From Phialophora verrucosa (Eukaryota > Ascomycota > Eurotiomycetes > Chaetothyriales > Herpotrichiellaceae): a stretch of DNA of 64,000 bases. The DNA lies in NCBI GenBank assembly GCA_002099365.1, contig MSED01000007.1, positions 930,001 through 994,000 of the forward strand. The letters are read 5' to 3'. This document shows, one piece after another, positions 1 through 9,228 of the stretch (position 1 is the first letter of the stretch; the number at the start of each line of letters is the position of its first letter). A model generated the notes under the pieces. That model did no database searches and had not been told where the DNA came from. It saw nothing but the letters and a program-made list of their open reading frames with translations. A program made the position numbers and the translations under genes.

Positions 1-326
1 TGCAGTATCTGATAACGGGTGCAATCATTCGCGGGCGAGCACCTACTACTCGTACCATTGCTTTATGACTCTGTACTCGTAAGCCAGCGCTATTCGATTA
101 TCGCTTATCGATGACGTACATCAATGCTATCATCACGTGCTCAATGTTCCTAGCGCGACTTCCCCGCATTTCCACAATTGGAGATTCATCTCGATTCAAT
201 CACATCTTCAATGTCACCACTTCCTCAAGCCTTTGTTCTCACCACTTCCTCACTTTTCCTAATCTCCCCAATTTCTGCCGCACAAGCTCTTCCCTCTGTA
301 TGCTCTCTCGCACTTGGATCCGCGGA
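1..326. other. 5' flank of the macro-domain gene
   Basis: No separate gene is seen. The reading frame of the macro-domain gene is open upstream to an ATG at 111, with another in-frame ATG at 300. This part encodes a Ser/Leu-rich stretch with no conserved look, so it is more likely 5' UTR or an N-terminal targeting extension than core protein. Confidence 0.5.
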
Positions 327-1433
327 ATGTCTTCAGCCGTCAAGTCCGTCACGGAGATTCCCACACTCTCTCAGCTCTACGGCAAGGGAGAGCTCAAACC
401 TTCAACTGAAGACGACCTGCCCAGCCCCAATCAACAGCTCAACAACAAGGTGTGCACGTACAAGGGCGATATCACCAAACTTGAATGCGACGCTATCGTC
501 AATGCTGCAAACAGGAGACTGCTTGGCGGAGGCGGCGTTGACGGGGCTATTCATCGAGCCGCCGGGCCTGATCTTCTGAGGGAATGCAGAACTCTAAACG
601 GCTGTGAGACCGGCTCGGCAAAGATAACGGACGCATACAATCTGCCCTGCAAGAAGGTCATCCACGCGGTCGGTCCGATCTACGAAAGTATCAAGGAATC
701 AGAACCTCACCTTCGCAGCGCTTACCGCACTTCTCTCCAGCTTGCCGCTGACAATGACTGCAAAACCATTGCCTTCCCAGCTATTTCGACCGGTGTCTAC
801 GGCTATCCTAGCAAGGCGGCGGCGAGGGCGGCTTCCAGAGAAGTCTATACTTTTCTGAGAAAGCCAGAAGGTCAGAAGCTGGACAAAGTTGTCTTCTGCA
901 ACTTTTTGGACAAGGACGTCGATGCTTACGCTGAATGCCTCCCGTACGTATCACGATGGGCGCCTAACCGCTTTTCCGCGTGGTTTACTAATTATTGCCG
1001 AACTAGAATCGTCTTTCCTCCAACCAAAGATGACCTGTCCCATACAGGTGAGTGTCCCTCCGAAGCAAATGGCTCCAAGGAGATAATACCAACCGATTCG
1101 CAGACCCGGCCGAGGGAAGCCTATGAGTCTGGTGAAGCTCCACAGTGGGAAGTAGCAGCCGATCAAGTAGATATCGCTCCCTCAACCGACCACACAGACG
1201 GCGATTCGCTTGGTGATGTAGCCCTCCGTCGGTCTCCTTCTGCAACTCCTGCACCGCTTCTCGACGGCAAGGAGACACCCTTAGCTAAGACAAGCAAGGA
1301 TTTGAGCAGCTTCGATCTCATTATACAGGGAGACAGTCATGTTCGGGTAATCCCTCCGAAGAATACAGACTGCGATGCGGACGTGGTGGAGCATACTAGC
1401 AGTACTTCCGGTACGAATACTCCTTCGGCTTAG
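327..1433 (+). CDS. Macro-domain (ADP-ribose binding / O-acetyl-ADP-ribose deacetylase-type) protein
   Basis: Proposed exons 327-943 and 1007-1433, giving 347 residues. The macro domain fills roughly residues 40-205. It shows the start KGDITKLECDAIVNAANRRL, the phosphate-binding loop GGGGVDGAIHRAAG and the second loop ISTGVYGYP. Family members of this type bind ADP-ribose or hydrolyse O-acetyl-ADP-ribose and mono-ADP-ribose ester links. A 63-bp stretch, 944-1006, begins GTACGT, carries CTAATTATTG as branch site and ends in TAG. Removing it gives the usual domain end (AECLP followed by IVFPPTKDD). The stretch is 3n long and has no stop, so reading through it also keeps the frame. The last ~130 residues look disordered. 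ATG codons at 111 and 300 are alternative starts; 327 (MSSAVKSV) is chosen because the homologous region begins soon after. The family call is firm; the exact substrate is not known. Confidence 0.85.
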   Translation: MSSAVKSVTEIPTLSQLYGKGELKPSTEDDLPSPNQQLNNKVCTYKGDITKLECDAIVNAANRRLLGGGGVDGAIHRAAGPDLLRECRTLNGCETGSAKITDAYNLPCKKVIHAVGPIYESIKESEPHLRSAYRTSLQLAADNDCKTIAFPAISTGVYGYPSKAAARAASREVYTFLRKPEGQKLDKVVFCNFLDKDVDAYAECLPYVSRWAPNRFSAWFTNYCRTRIVFPPTKDDLSHTGECPSEANGSKEIIPTDSQTRPREAYESGEAPQWEVAADQVDIAPSTDHTDGDSLGDVALRRSPSATPAPLLDGKETPLAKTSKDLSSFDLIIQGDSHVRVIPPKNTDCDADVVEHTSSTSGTNTPSA

Positions 1434-2620
1434 GATGACGAAGAGAACGACTGTGAACACGAGAACTTCACAAAACACGATGGTATCGACTCCCATGGTC
1501 TCTGGCCCTCCTGTGCAATGATCTGTCAGTGCGGTCAGAAAATCATTCAGTGCCGAGGAACCGATATGCCCGCCATTGGTCGCGGCAAAAGTAGCCGGGT
1601 CTAGGAAGGATAACGTCCGGTGGAAAGATACGGATATGTACTCGGAGAGTGCAATGAGGATGCCAGCGTTAAGCAACGAGGTGCTTAGACATTCAAATGT
1701 CGACAAGAGGTCTTCTTTGGGCCAAACAGGATGGAGCCGGGCTTCTCGTTTCTTTGGTATCTGTATTCTCTCGGACAAGGCTTGCTGATACTAGCGCTGT
1801 TCAGTCAAGGGGTTATTTCGACTATTGGTGTCCTCAGGGAGTATTCGCAAGAACGGTGGCCTCTAGAATTCAACGCAGTATTACGAGAATTCAAGTCGTT
1901 AGTGCAAAACCACTTCGAAGGCGGGTTGGTTTGTCAATATGACTTTGCTGTTCAATCTTCTCCTATCGGCGCTGCGCTCACCTATCCCCTGTTCTCCAAC
2001 CCCTCCCTCTATGACAGAGTACTTGCCTTTGGCCTGGTCCGAAATCATTTCCAACCCCGAAAGTGAGGTCTGTTCCATCCACTTTCGTCCTGGCCGACCA
2101 ATGGGGCCGTGGCATACGTTTGAGTCCTTCAGAAGAAATGCATGGTTAAAGCCGCCTATCTCCGCCGATCAGGCCTGGAGTTTAGCGTTCAACTTCGCTG
2201 ATAGTCATGAGTACCGAGTACGGTACGGAGGAACGAATGGATTACGAGTACGAGGACAGGGACTCGAGGTCTACACCTCACCGTGACACCAGGTGCAGTA
2301 CTAGGACAGACATGTTTATTTGTCGAGGTGCACTAGGTACGGATTGCGGCATGGGAAGCATGTGTATGTATATAAGGGGGACGGGGAGCCGTGCTTGCTG
2401 GTTGTGTACGTGGACCTGGTGATCCTGCCATCCCTGCGTATCGTTCCCTCGCCTCACTATTGCTCATTGCTCCCTTTCACGACAGAAGAGGGGATTCTCT
2501 CTTTTCTTGAGGATTTCGTCGCCTTCCTCCCAGGCTGGCTGTAAATACTCAACGTAGCTTGGTCTTTCTTTGCTTGCATTTCATGAGCGAGCCTCTTCCT
2601 CTGCCTCTGCATCTTTCACC
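1434..2620. other. Intergenic, unresolved open frames
   Basis: Open frames exist on both strands (1281-1778 minus with one hydrophobic stretch; 1731-2066 plus) but they overlap each other. None has a recognisable domain or a convincing exon chain. A GAGTAC-rich stretch lies at 2207-2265, and a TATATAAG element near 2367 could serve the downstream dehydrogenase gene. I see no gene that I can support. Confidence 0.4.
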
Positions 2621-3838
2621 ATGCCAACCCTCCCGGAAACGCACAGGGCGCTGACCCTCCCCTCGATCGGCTCCCCCCTCGAAGTGAAATCCGTGCCCAT
2701 CCCGACCCTCCTCCCCGGCAGCGCGATCGTCCAAATCCTCAGCACGCCTATCCTCGCTTACGCCGCGGCCCTCTACTCCGGCGCGTTGAACTACCCACTC
2801 CACCCGCCGCAGACTATCGGCGGCGGAGCCATTGGCCGGGTCGTCTCCCTCGCCCACGACGCTACGACTCTACAACCCGGCCAGCTCGTGCTCCTCGACC
2901 CGATGGTCCGCGGGCGCGACAACCCCTCACAGAGCATCCTGCTTGGCGTCCATGGCGGGACATCTGGACAGGCAGCCCGCTTGATGCAAGGGGAGGACAC
3001 GTGGCGCGATGGGTCCTGCGCCGAGTATGCGCGATGGCCGCTCGAGAATGTCCACGCGCTGGATGAGGAGAAGTTGTGCGGCAGCACCACTACCAGTCCT
3101 GGGTCGGGTAAGGGCATAAGCTTGGGTTTGGGCTACACCATCCCCGAACTAGCCTACCTACTCCGACTGCTCGTGCCGATGGGCGGGCTGACAGCTGCAT
3201 TGGACATCCGCGCGGGGGATACCGTCGTCATCGCCCCCGCGACGGGCCAGTTCGGCGGCGCGGCCGTCGAAGTCGCATTGGCGATGGGCGCGGATGTCGT
3301 CATCTGCGCCCGAAGGCTGCAGGCGCTCCAACGCATGAAGACCCTCTTGCAGCCCGCGTACCCCGCGGGAGGTGTTGACGTCGTGCAATTGAGCGGCCAT
3401 GTCGAGGAAGACGGGGCGGCGATTCGGGCGGCGTGTGGACGCGGAGCTCGGGGAGTGGACGCGTATATCGACTTTTCGCCTGCCGGGGCGGCCGCTTCGA
3501 CGCACATCGCCAGCTGCATCCTGGCGCTTCGTAGTGGTGGGAAGGCGTGTTTCATGGGCGGCATCACGCAGGGGGTGCAGATCCCATACGCGGCCGTGAT
3601 GTTCAGGGACTTGACCATTCGTGGGAAGTTCATGTACGAGAGGGAGGGGGTGAAGAGGTTGATTAGCCTGCTTGAGAGCGGGAGGTTGAAGTTGAAGCTG
3701 GGGTCCCAGTCCGAGCGTGTGAAGACGTTCATGCTGGAGGAGTGGGAGTTAGGCTTTCGGGAGGCGGGACAGAGGACTGGGTGGAGGGAGATGGTAGTTT
3801 TTGAGCCTGCAACGAAGGGAGAAGCGGGTGAGAGATGA
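2621..3838 (+). CDS. Zinc-less MDR-superfamily alcohol dehydrogenase-like protein
   Basis: 405 residues from the ATG at 2621 (context TCACCATGCC); the frame is open upstream only from a TTG. The protein has the medium-chain dehydrogenase/reductase layout: a GroES-like N-terminal half (PQTIGGGAIGRVVSL in place of the zinc-binding GHE box) and a Rossmann half with IAPATGQFGGAAVEVALAMGA around residues 205-225. The Cys and His zinc ligands of classical alcohol dehydrogenases are not at their usual places, so an NAD(P)H-dependent, metal-free reductase or oxidoreductase is more likely. The substrate is unknown. The gene converges on the tartrate dehydrogenase gene with about 210 bp between the stops and may belong to the same small metabolic group. 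Confidence 0.8.
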   Translation: MPTLPETHRALTLPSIGSPLEVKSVPIPTLLPGSAIVQILSTPILAYAAALYSGALNYPLHPPQTIGGGAIGRVVSLAHDATTLQPGQLVLLDPMVRGRDNPSQSILLGVHGGTSGQAARLMQGEDTWRDGSCAEYARWPLENVHALDEEKLCGSTTTSPGSGKGISLGLGYTIPELAYLLRLLVPMGGLTAALDIRAGDTVVIAPATGQFGGAAVEVALAMGADVVICARRLQALQRMKTLLQPAYPAGGVDVVQLSGHVEEDGAAIRAACGRGARGVDAYIDFSPAGAAASTHIASCILALRSGGKACFMGGITQGVQIPYAAVMFRDLTIRGKFMYEREGVKRLISLLESGRLKLKLGSQSERVKTFMLEEWELGFREAGQRTGWREMVVFEPATKGEAGER

Positions 3839-4048
3839 TTGATAAGGACGTGGTGTCTTGCCTTGCAGCGATCTGACTTGGGGTCCGACTGGAGCTCGAC
3901 GTGATCGCGTGGGTGTTGCTAGGGGAGTCGAGTTAGTTTGTCAAATCGGTTGAATCAACTCAGTACTGTAACTGTATTTCATTTGCTGTCTATCGCTCGT
4001 TCATCCGTTCGTAATGATGATCGTACTCACCCAACGAGGCGGCCACGG

Positions 4049-5227
4049 TCACTGCGTTTCTTTGCCCTTGACGAAAAACTCCCTCTCGCCGCCTAGCCGC
4101 AAGATCTCCTCGCACACGGTGTTTGTGACCTCCTCCGTGCCCGCCTCTCCGCCGAGATCCCTTGTCTTGACCCCCCGCTCCAGCACGGCCTCGACGGCCT
4201 CCATCAACAGGTCTGCCGCCTCGGGCTGGCCCAGCCATCGCACCATCTCGGCACACGACCAGAACGTGCCCACCGGGTTGGCCACGCCCTTGCCCGCGAT
4301 GTCCCACGCCGACCCGTGGATGGGCTCGAACATGCTGGGGTTCTGGCGGGTGGGATCCAGATTGCTCGTGGGGGCGATGCCGATGCTCCCCGCCAGCGCG
4401 GCGGCCAGGTCCGAGAGGATGTCGGCGTGCAGGTTGGTGGCCACGACGGTGTCGATGGTCTCGGGCTGCAGGGCCATGCGACAGGTCATGGCGTCGACGA
4501 GCATCTTGTCGGCCTCGACGTCGGGGTAGTCGCGGGCGACGCGGGCGTTGACCTCGTCCCACAGCACCATGCCGTTGCGCTGGGCGTTGGACTTGGTCAC
4601 GAACGTCAGCCTGCGGCGCGGGCGCGAGCGGGCGGTCTCGTACGCGAACCGCAGCAGGCGCTCGCAGCCGTGGCGCGTGAAGATGCTGACCTCGGTGCCG
4701 ACCTCCCAGGGCTGGCCGACGTGCGAGCGGCCCCCCTGGCCCGCGTACTCGCCCTCGCTGTTCTCGCGGATGATGACCCAGTCGAGCTTCTTGGCCTGGG
4801 CCGCGCCTCCCTGGCACGCCGACAGCGGCGAGGTGACGCCGCGGAGCACGCGCGTGGGCCGCACGTTCGCGTACTGCTGGAACGGCTGGCAGATGGCGAG
4901 GCGCAGGCCCCACAGCGAGATGTGGTCGGGGACGCGCAGGTCGCCGACCGCGCCGAACAGGATCGCGTGGAACCCGCGCAGCGCCTCCAGCCCGCCCTCG
5001 GGGATGTATCGGCCTGTGGCTAGGTACGTGTCGCTCGACCAGTCGAAGTGCGTGAACTGGAACGAGAAGCGCGATGAGAAGGCCCGGGAGAGCGTGTTCA
5101 GCACCCGGATCGCCGCCGCGATCACTTCGGGCCCGATCCCGTCGGCAGGGATCGACGCAATGGTGTATGTCGTCGTCGAAGGAGGAGGGGCCACCGGTTG
5201 GTGCTGGTCGGTTGCTATGGAGCCCAT
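4049..5227 (-). CDS. Tartrate dehydrogenase/decarboxylase (isocitrate/isopropylmalate dehydrogenase family)
   Basis: 392 residues when started at the ATG at 5227 (context CCAAGATGGG); an in-frame ATG at 5257 would add 10 residues. N-terminal IPADGIGPEVIAAA, the central VIIRENSEGEYAGQGG and the C-terminal region with FEPIHGSAWDIAGKG, NPVGTFWS and VVATNLHADILSDL mark the beta-decarboxylating dehydrogenase family. The NSEGEY loop and overall pattern fit the TtuC/YeaU branch that acts on tartrate, D-malate or related 2-hydroxyacids with NAD and Mn or Mg. A cytosolic place is inferred because no targeting signal is seen. The single uninterrupted exon is unusually GC-rich, as is the neighbouring dehydrogenase gene. 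Confidence 0.88.
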   Translation of the reverse strand: MGSIATDQHQPVAPPPSTTTYTIASIPADGIGPEVIAAAIRVLNTLSRAFSSRFSFQFTHFDWSSDTYLATGRYIPEGGLEALRGFHAILFGAVGDLRVPDHISLWGLRLAICQPFQQYANVRPTRVLRGVTSPLSACQGGAAQAKKLDWVIIRENSEGEYAGQGGRSHVGQPWEVGTEVSIFTRHGCERLLRFAYETARSRPRRRLTFVTKSNAQRNGMVLWDEVNARVARDYPDVEADKMLVDAMTCRMALQPETIDTVVATNLHADILSDLAAALAGSIGIAPTSNLDPTRQNPSMFEPIHGSAWDIAGKGVANPVGTFWSCAEMVRWLGQPEAADLLMEAVEAVLERGVKTRDLGGEAGTEEVTNTVCEEILRLGGEREFFVKGKETQ

Positions 5228-5758
5228 CTTGGAGTTGGAGTTGAGTTGAGCGTACAAGTAATTATCAGAACAGGGAGGGGGTAAAGGCTAGGCTGGGGCT
5301 GGTTGCTGGGGTTCTATGTCGTGGCGCCGGTCTTTCTTGCACCTTCTTGCCAGAGTGATGGTGGTGAGAAGACGCTCGACAAGAACCCAACGTCAACATA
5401 TACTCTGAGCGCGGGGAATACTTCTGCCACTGCTGTGGGGGATTGCAGGGATGTTGGTCAGGGTCGGGAGAAAGGCCGTTGAGGTTTGTGTCCAATCGGT
5501 TCGAGGAGAGTCAGTCCAGTGTGGCGACCGGAGAAGGCTTTGTCCGGGGGCCTTTTGAAGAAGTTATCTCACTCACGCGAGCTCAGCGTTAAGTAACGAG
5601 TATGCCTGACGTCCACAGGGCTCAGACCTGAGAAATATGTCGCACATGAAGTTCCGCGGCCAGATGTTGCAGGTGCACGAACACCTTTGAATACTATGTA
5701 CGAGCTAGGATACTTTGTAGCGAGCCTGACAATACGACGCCACCGGTACTGTATTGCC
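5228..5758. other. Intergenic, no gene seen
   Basis: Contains the 5' flank of the tartrate dehydrogenase gene and the 3' flank of the isochorismatase-like gene, both on the minus strand. Short open frames here have no recognisable content. Confidence 0.5.
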
Positions 5759-6328
5759 TCACGTCCTCGACTCCAGCTCACCAATCCACTCCGTCGACTT
5801 CACAATGCGAGCCTGCTTGCCCAACACCTTCAGACACGCATCATGGATCTCCGGCTCGGGATCCATGCACAGATCCTCCAGGACCACAAACCCATAGTCC
5901 ATGTCCAAGCCCTGCCTGACCGTCGACAACACCACGCCGCTCGTGCTCAACCCGGCCATCACCAGCGTCTCGACACCGAGACACCGCAATATCATGGCGA
6001 GATCCGTGCCGTGGAACGCTGATCGTCGACGTTTCGTCACCACGATGTCCTCAGCCTGGGGCGCGACGGCAGCGTGGATCTCGGTCGACGCGTCCCCCTC
6101 GAGGAACCCGCCCGCGGCTCGGACATTTGCTACCGAAGGGTTGTGTGGCGAGACTTCCGGATACCCAGGACGGAAGGCGACTCTTACGAAGATGATCGGC
6201 ACGTTTGCTTCGCGCGCCGAGGTGATCGTGCTGGCAACACGTTCGAGGTACGCTTGGGTATTGTCGGTTTTGAGACGTGCGAGTATCCCGTTCTGGACGT
6301 CGCAGACGAGAAGAGCCGTGGAATTCAT
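5759..6328 (-). CDS. Isochorismatase-like (cysteine hydrolase fold) protein lacking the nucleophilic Cys
   Basis: 189 residues, single exon, ATG at 6328. The fold is clear: the N-terminal ALLVCDVQNG with the first acid of the triad (Asp10), a basic KRRRSAFHGTDL segment with the expected Lys near residue 99, and the strand-turn MAGLSTSGVVLSTVRQG. In amidases and nicotinamidases of this family the last motif carries the nucleophilic Cys; here Gly stands in its place (STSG). True isochorismatases also lack this Cys and hydrolyse a vinyl ether without it, so the protein may be an isochorismatase-type enzyme or may have lost hydrolase activity. It lies on the same strand as the tartrate dehydrogenase gene. 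Confidence 0.85.
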   Translation of the reverse strand: MNSTALLVCDVQNGILARLKTDNTQAYLERVASTITSAREANVPIIFVRVAFRPGYPEVSPHNPSVANVRAAGGFLEGDASTEIHAAVAPQAEDIVVTKRRRSAFHGTDLAMILRCLGVETLVMAGLSTSGVVLSTVRQGLDMDYGFVVLEDLCMDPEPEIHDACLKVLGKQARIVKSTEWIGELESRT

Positions 6329-7073
6329 CGTCGCTGAAACGAGTTGGAACTTTCCCGTGTCGGATACTGGCAGATGGGAGGGGTAAGAGTTCTGGTTTCA
6401 GCGTTGTCGACCACGGGGGGGGGGGTTAAAAGGTCTGTTCCAGCGTTTGTCGGCCACGGAGGGGGAGACTTTGCACGAGATGAGTTGGCCTACTTAGGAT
6501 TCAAGAGATACAATCCATCTAAGAGACCCAGGGAGTTGGTTATGTCATGTACTGACCCAGACCGGGCCGGTGGGCAGGTGTGATCAGTTGGACAGATGGA
6601 CAAAAGGGCCGGTACCGGCAGTGTCTTCAGCACCGGCCACGTTTATCATCTGGTGCTGCAGAGTACTCCCGGCACCTTCTTATATGCGAGGTGTTCTAGC
6701 GATGATTCAAGCCGCCTGAAGACCCTTTTGTGCTCGAACTAGCCGGGACTACCTGTAGTGATGGGCGCCAACACTGACCCGAGGCTGGGCGTGAACTAAA
6801 GAAAGAAGGTTGCGGCAGGAACGAAGATGAAATACGGAGTATTGGTCACCCCCCTAGGCATCGAGGCGGGCATCTCCAGTATGCGGAAGTTACCGTCCAG
6901 GTTCGATGCTGCATCCTCCAATCATGACCACAACCTCCCCGGTACGCGCCTTGTCACATATCCGAAGGTCTGGCTAGATAAAAAGGCCCGTTAGGTTTTC
7001 ATGGTAACTGGTCTTCTTGTGTAGGTCTCAGAAACACCCCCGTCACAGACACAGCGGAGTCACAGTGGGCAAG
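6329..7073. other. Intergenic with G-run and imperfect duplication
   Basis: Divergent promoter region between the isochorismatase-like gene (minus) and the ketopantoate reductase-like gene (plus). It holds an 11-base G run (6415-6425), an imperfect direct duplication (6391-6420 and 6434-6465) and one copy of the nonamer TACGGAGTA at 6833-6841. No coding content was recognised. Confidence 0.5.
6391..6465. repeat. Imperfect direct duplication around a G11 tract
   Basis: The segment TCTGGTTTCAGCGTTGTCGA (6391 on) recurs as TCTGTTCCAGCGTTTGTCGG (6434 on), each followed by CCACGG and a G-rich run. The first copy ends in eleven G residues. Confidence 0.7.
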
Positions 7074-8144
7074 ATGGCGCAGAAGGCTCGAGTGTTGCTC
7101 GTCGGAGCTGGAGGTATCGGGACGATGACAGCGTTGAATCTGGAACAAGGAGGCCTCGCTGCCGTGACGGCGATCTTGAGGTCGAATTACACCGTCGTCA
7201 GCGAGAAAGGCTTCACCATCGACTCCTGCGACCACGGGAAATTCGAGGGCTGGCGTCCTACCAAGGTGCTGAACAAGATTCCTGACCTGTCTGGCCCCGA
7301 CCCGGCGGAAAAGCCATTCGACTACATCATTTGCACCACGAAGAATATCCCAGACGTGCCGCCGACTCTGGGCGACTTGATCAAGCCCGCCGTGACGCCC
7401 GGCCACTCGGTCATAGTGCTCATCCAGAACGGGCTTGATATCGAGAAGCCCCTGCTGAAGGCCTTTCCCGACAACATCTGCCTTTCAGGGGTGTCATTGA
7501 TGGGTGCCGACGAACTCAGTCCGGGCAACATTCTGGAAAACGATGTCGACAGGCTGTACATCGGACCGTTCCTGTCTGACACCATCGACAAGCAAAAGCA
7601 GATCGACGCCGCGGAGGAATTTGTTCGGATCTACTCGGCCTCTGGGAAAGTGCAATGCTCGTACCAACCCGACGTGCTGTTTGTGCGATGGAGAAAGCTG
7701 ATGTATAACGCGGTGTGGAATCCAATCTGTGCGCTCACAGACCTGGACACGACCCGGTTCCGACTCGCATCGGAGGACCAGGATGCAGCAAACCCTCTGA
7801 ACTTGCTCATCAGGCCCGCCATGAACGAGATCCGTGCCGCGGCCAAGGCGGCCGCAAATGTTGAGCTCCCCGAGTCTTTGGTCGAAGACATGGTCGAGTG
7901 TGATCCCATCGAGATCTTCTGCGCGCCGAGTATGTTGCAGGACCGACGGAAGAAGAGGTTCATGGAGTTCGAGAACATTCTCGGCGAGGCGCTGCGGGAG
8001 GGCGAGAAGGCCGGCGTCGCAATGCCGACGGTGAAATGCATGTACGGGCTTTGCAAGGCCATACAATGGCGCACAAAGGAGCTGAACGGACTGGTCGATG
8101 CTCAGAAACTGATGGAGCAGAGGAAGGTTAAGACGGGAAGTTGA
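7074..8144 (+). CDS. 2-dehydropantoate 2-reductase-like (ketopantoate reductase, PanE/ApbA family) protein
   Basis: 356 residues from the ATG at 7074 (context CAAGATGGCG). The N-terminal ARVLLVGAGGIGTMTALNLE is the NADP-binding Rossmann motif. FDYIICTTKNIPD and VIVLIQNGLDIEKPL are the usual second and third strands, and RWRKLMYNAVWNPICALT carries the conserved Lys and Asn of the catalytic helix. The family reduces ketopantoate to pantoate in pantothenate synthesis, but fungi hold many paralogues that reduce other 2-oxoacids. With tartrate dehydrogenase and two other accessory enzymes next door, a catabolic or secondary-metabolic role is as likely as vitamin synthesis. Single exon. Confidence 0.87.
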   Translation: MAQKARVLLVGAGGIGTMTALNLEQGGLAAVTAILRSNYTVVSEKGFTIDSCDHGKFEGWRPTKVLNKIPDLSGPDPAEKPFDYIICTTKNIPDVPPTLGDLIKPAVTPGHSVIVLIQNGLDIEKPLLKAFPDNICLSGVSLMGADELSPGNILENDVDRLYIGPFLSDTIDKQKQIDAAEEFVRIYSASGKVQCSYQPDVLFVRWRKLMYNAVWNPICALTDLDTTRFRLASEDQDAANPLNLLIRPAMNEIRAAAKAAANVELPESLVEDMVECDPIEIFCAPSMLQDRRKKRFMEFENILGEALREGEKAGVAMPTVKCMYGLCKAIQWRTKELNGLVDAQKLMEQRKVKTGS

Positions 8145-9228
8145 GCCACGTAAATTCCTAGGTGGTCAGCGTGTGGAGGAAGCGAACCGATGATTAGTGC
8201 GGGCGCTTCGATCAGAGCAGCAGGCAGAAGTCGGTGGTGGCCATGGCATTAAAGATAGAATGGCTACTGTTGGTCAAAGACAATGGGGTCTACTGCCCTG
8301 TCCCGATGATGTCCTGTGCTGTGGATTGGTCTTTGTGGCCTCCAAAGAGATGGATCGGGCATTCGTTTGCTGGTGATCTGCATCACACATGGGCGCTGTA
8401 TTTCAACACCGTGCCATCCTTTCCGTGGTCTCAACCTTGAGATTCCCAGTATCAGAGAAGTCATCCTTGTACTGTGCCTAGAAATATATTATGCTGAGAC
8501 CGAAACTGCCTCGACCATGGGACCCAGTCCCCTTCTGGCTCAGCCTCGTTCCACAGGGCTCGGCGAAGTATGTTGGACGAGCAATCATTCTTCCCTTTCC
8601 GTTGCCCAGGTCTATCGGACAGCACAAGCATTTACCATGTCCGACATCCTGCCAGTACGTCTTCACAGCGAAAGCGGCTCATATTTTCTCATTGTGAGAA
8701 TGTATGCACCTTTCACAAAGCCCTCGACCAATGCATCCGGTCGGAGAACAATGAGAACCGGCCTTCAAACTTTAGACCCAAGCTCTAATACCCCGTGTCC
8801 GATCTGGCTCAGAATGGTTGTGTCATCACCATGCTGCCATCAGCGTTGACATGGATTCATATTGAGGCCGCGAAGGATCGCAGCAGTCACTCCGCCAAAG
8901 CGTGAATGCTAGTGCAAGAAAAGATCCTCACTTAGAGCCTGTAAAGCTCAAGGTTAGTTAATAAAGCTGAGCGAAACCCTGTTGAAAGCCGCGACTAACC
9001 ACATTACAGTACGTTTAATCCACCAATCTGAAGGCTATACCACACAGTCAAAAGTTAGTCTTCAGACTTGAAGCGAGTCGAGTCCGACAACCATCGACTC
9101 GATTGCGGGCACGGGCCTCTTAACCACAGTAAACACTTCGACGCAGTTTTCCCTCGAGGAGACGTCGTCCCTTCTGAAGAGAGAAAGCGTTCAATTTCCC
9201 TCGTTCATACCAATCTCCACATTTCAAA
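8145..9228. other. Intergenic, no gene seen
   Basis: Overlapping short frames on both strands at 8230-8850 show no recognisable domain. Directly before the next gene the sequence TTTCAAAATGTCG gives a good start context. Confidence 0.5.

Noticed and set aside
1048..1053. GTGAGT as a splice donor in the macro gene
   Set aside because: No matching acceptor improves the protein, and the frame stays open; the intron at 944-1006 explains the family end better.
1281..1778. Minus-strand frame with a hydrophobic segment overlapping the macro gene
   Set aside because: It overlaps real coding sequence on the other strand and shows no domain or splice structure.
4316..5023. Plus-strand frame of 235 residues within the tartrate dehydrogenase gene
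   Set aside because: A GC-rich antisense shadow of the real minus-strand gene.
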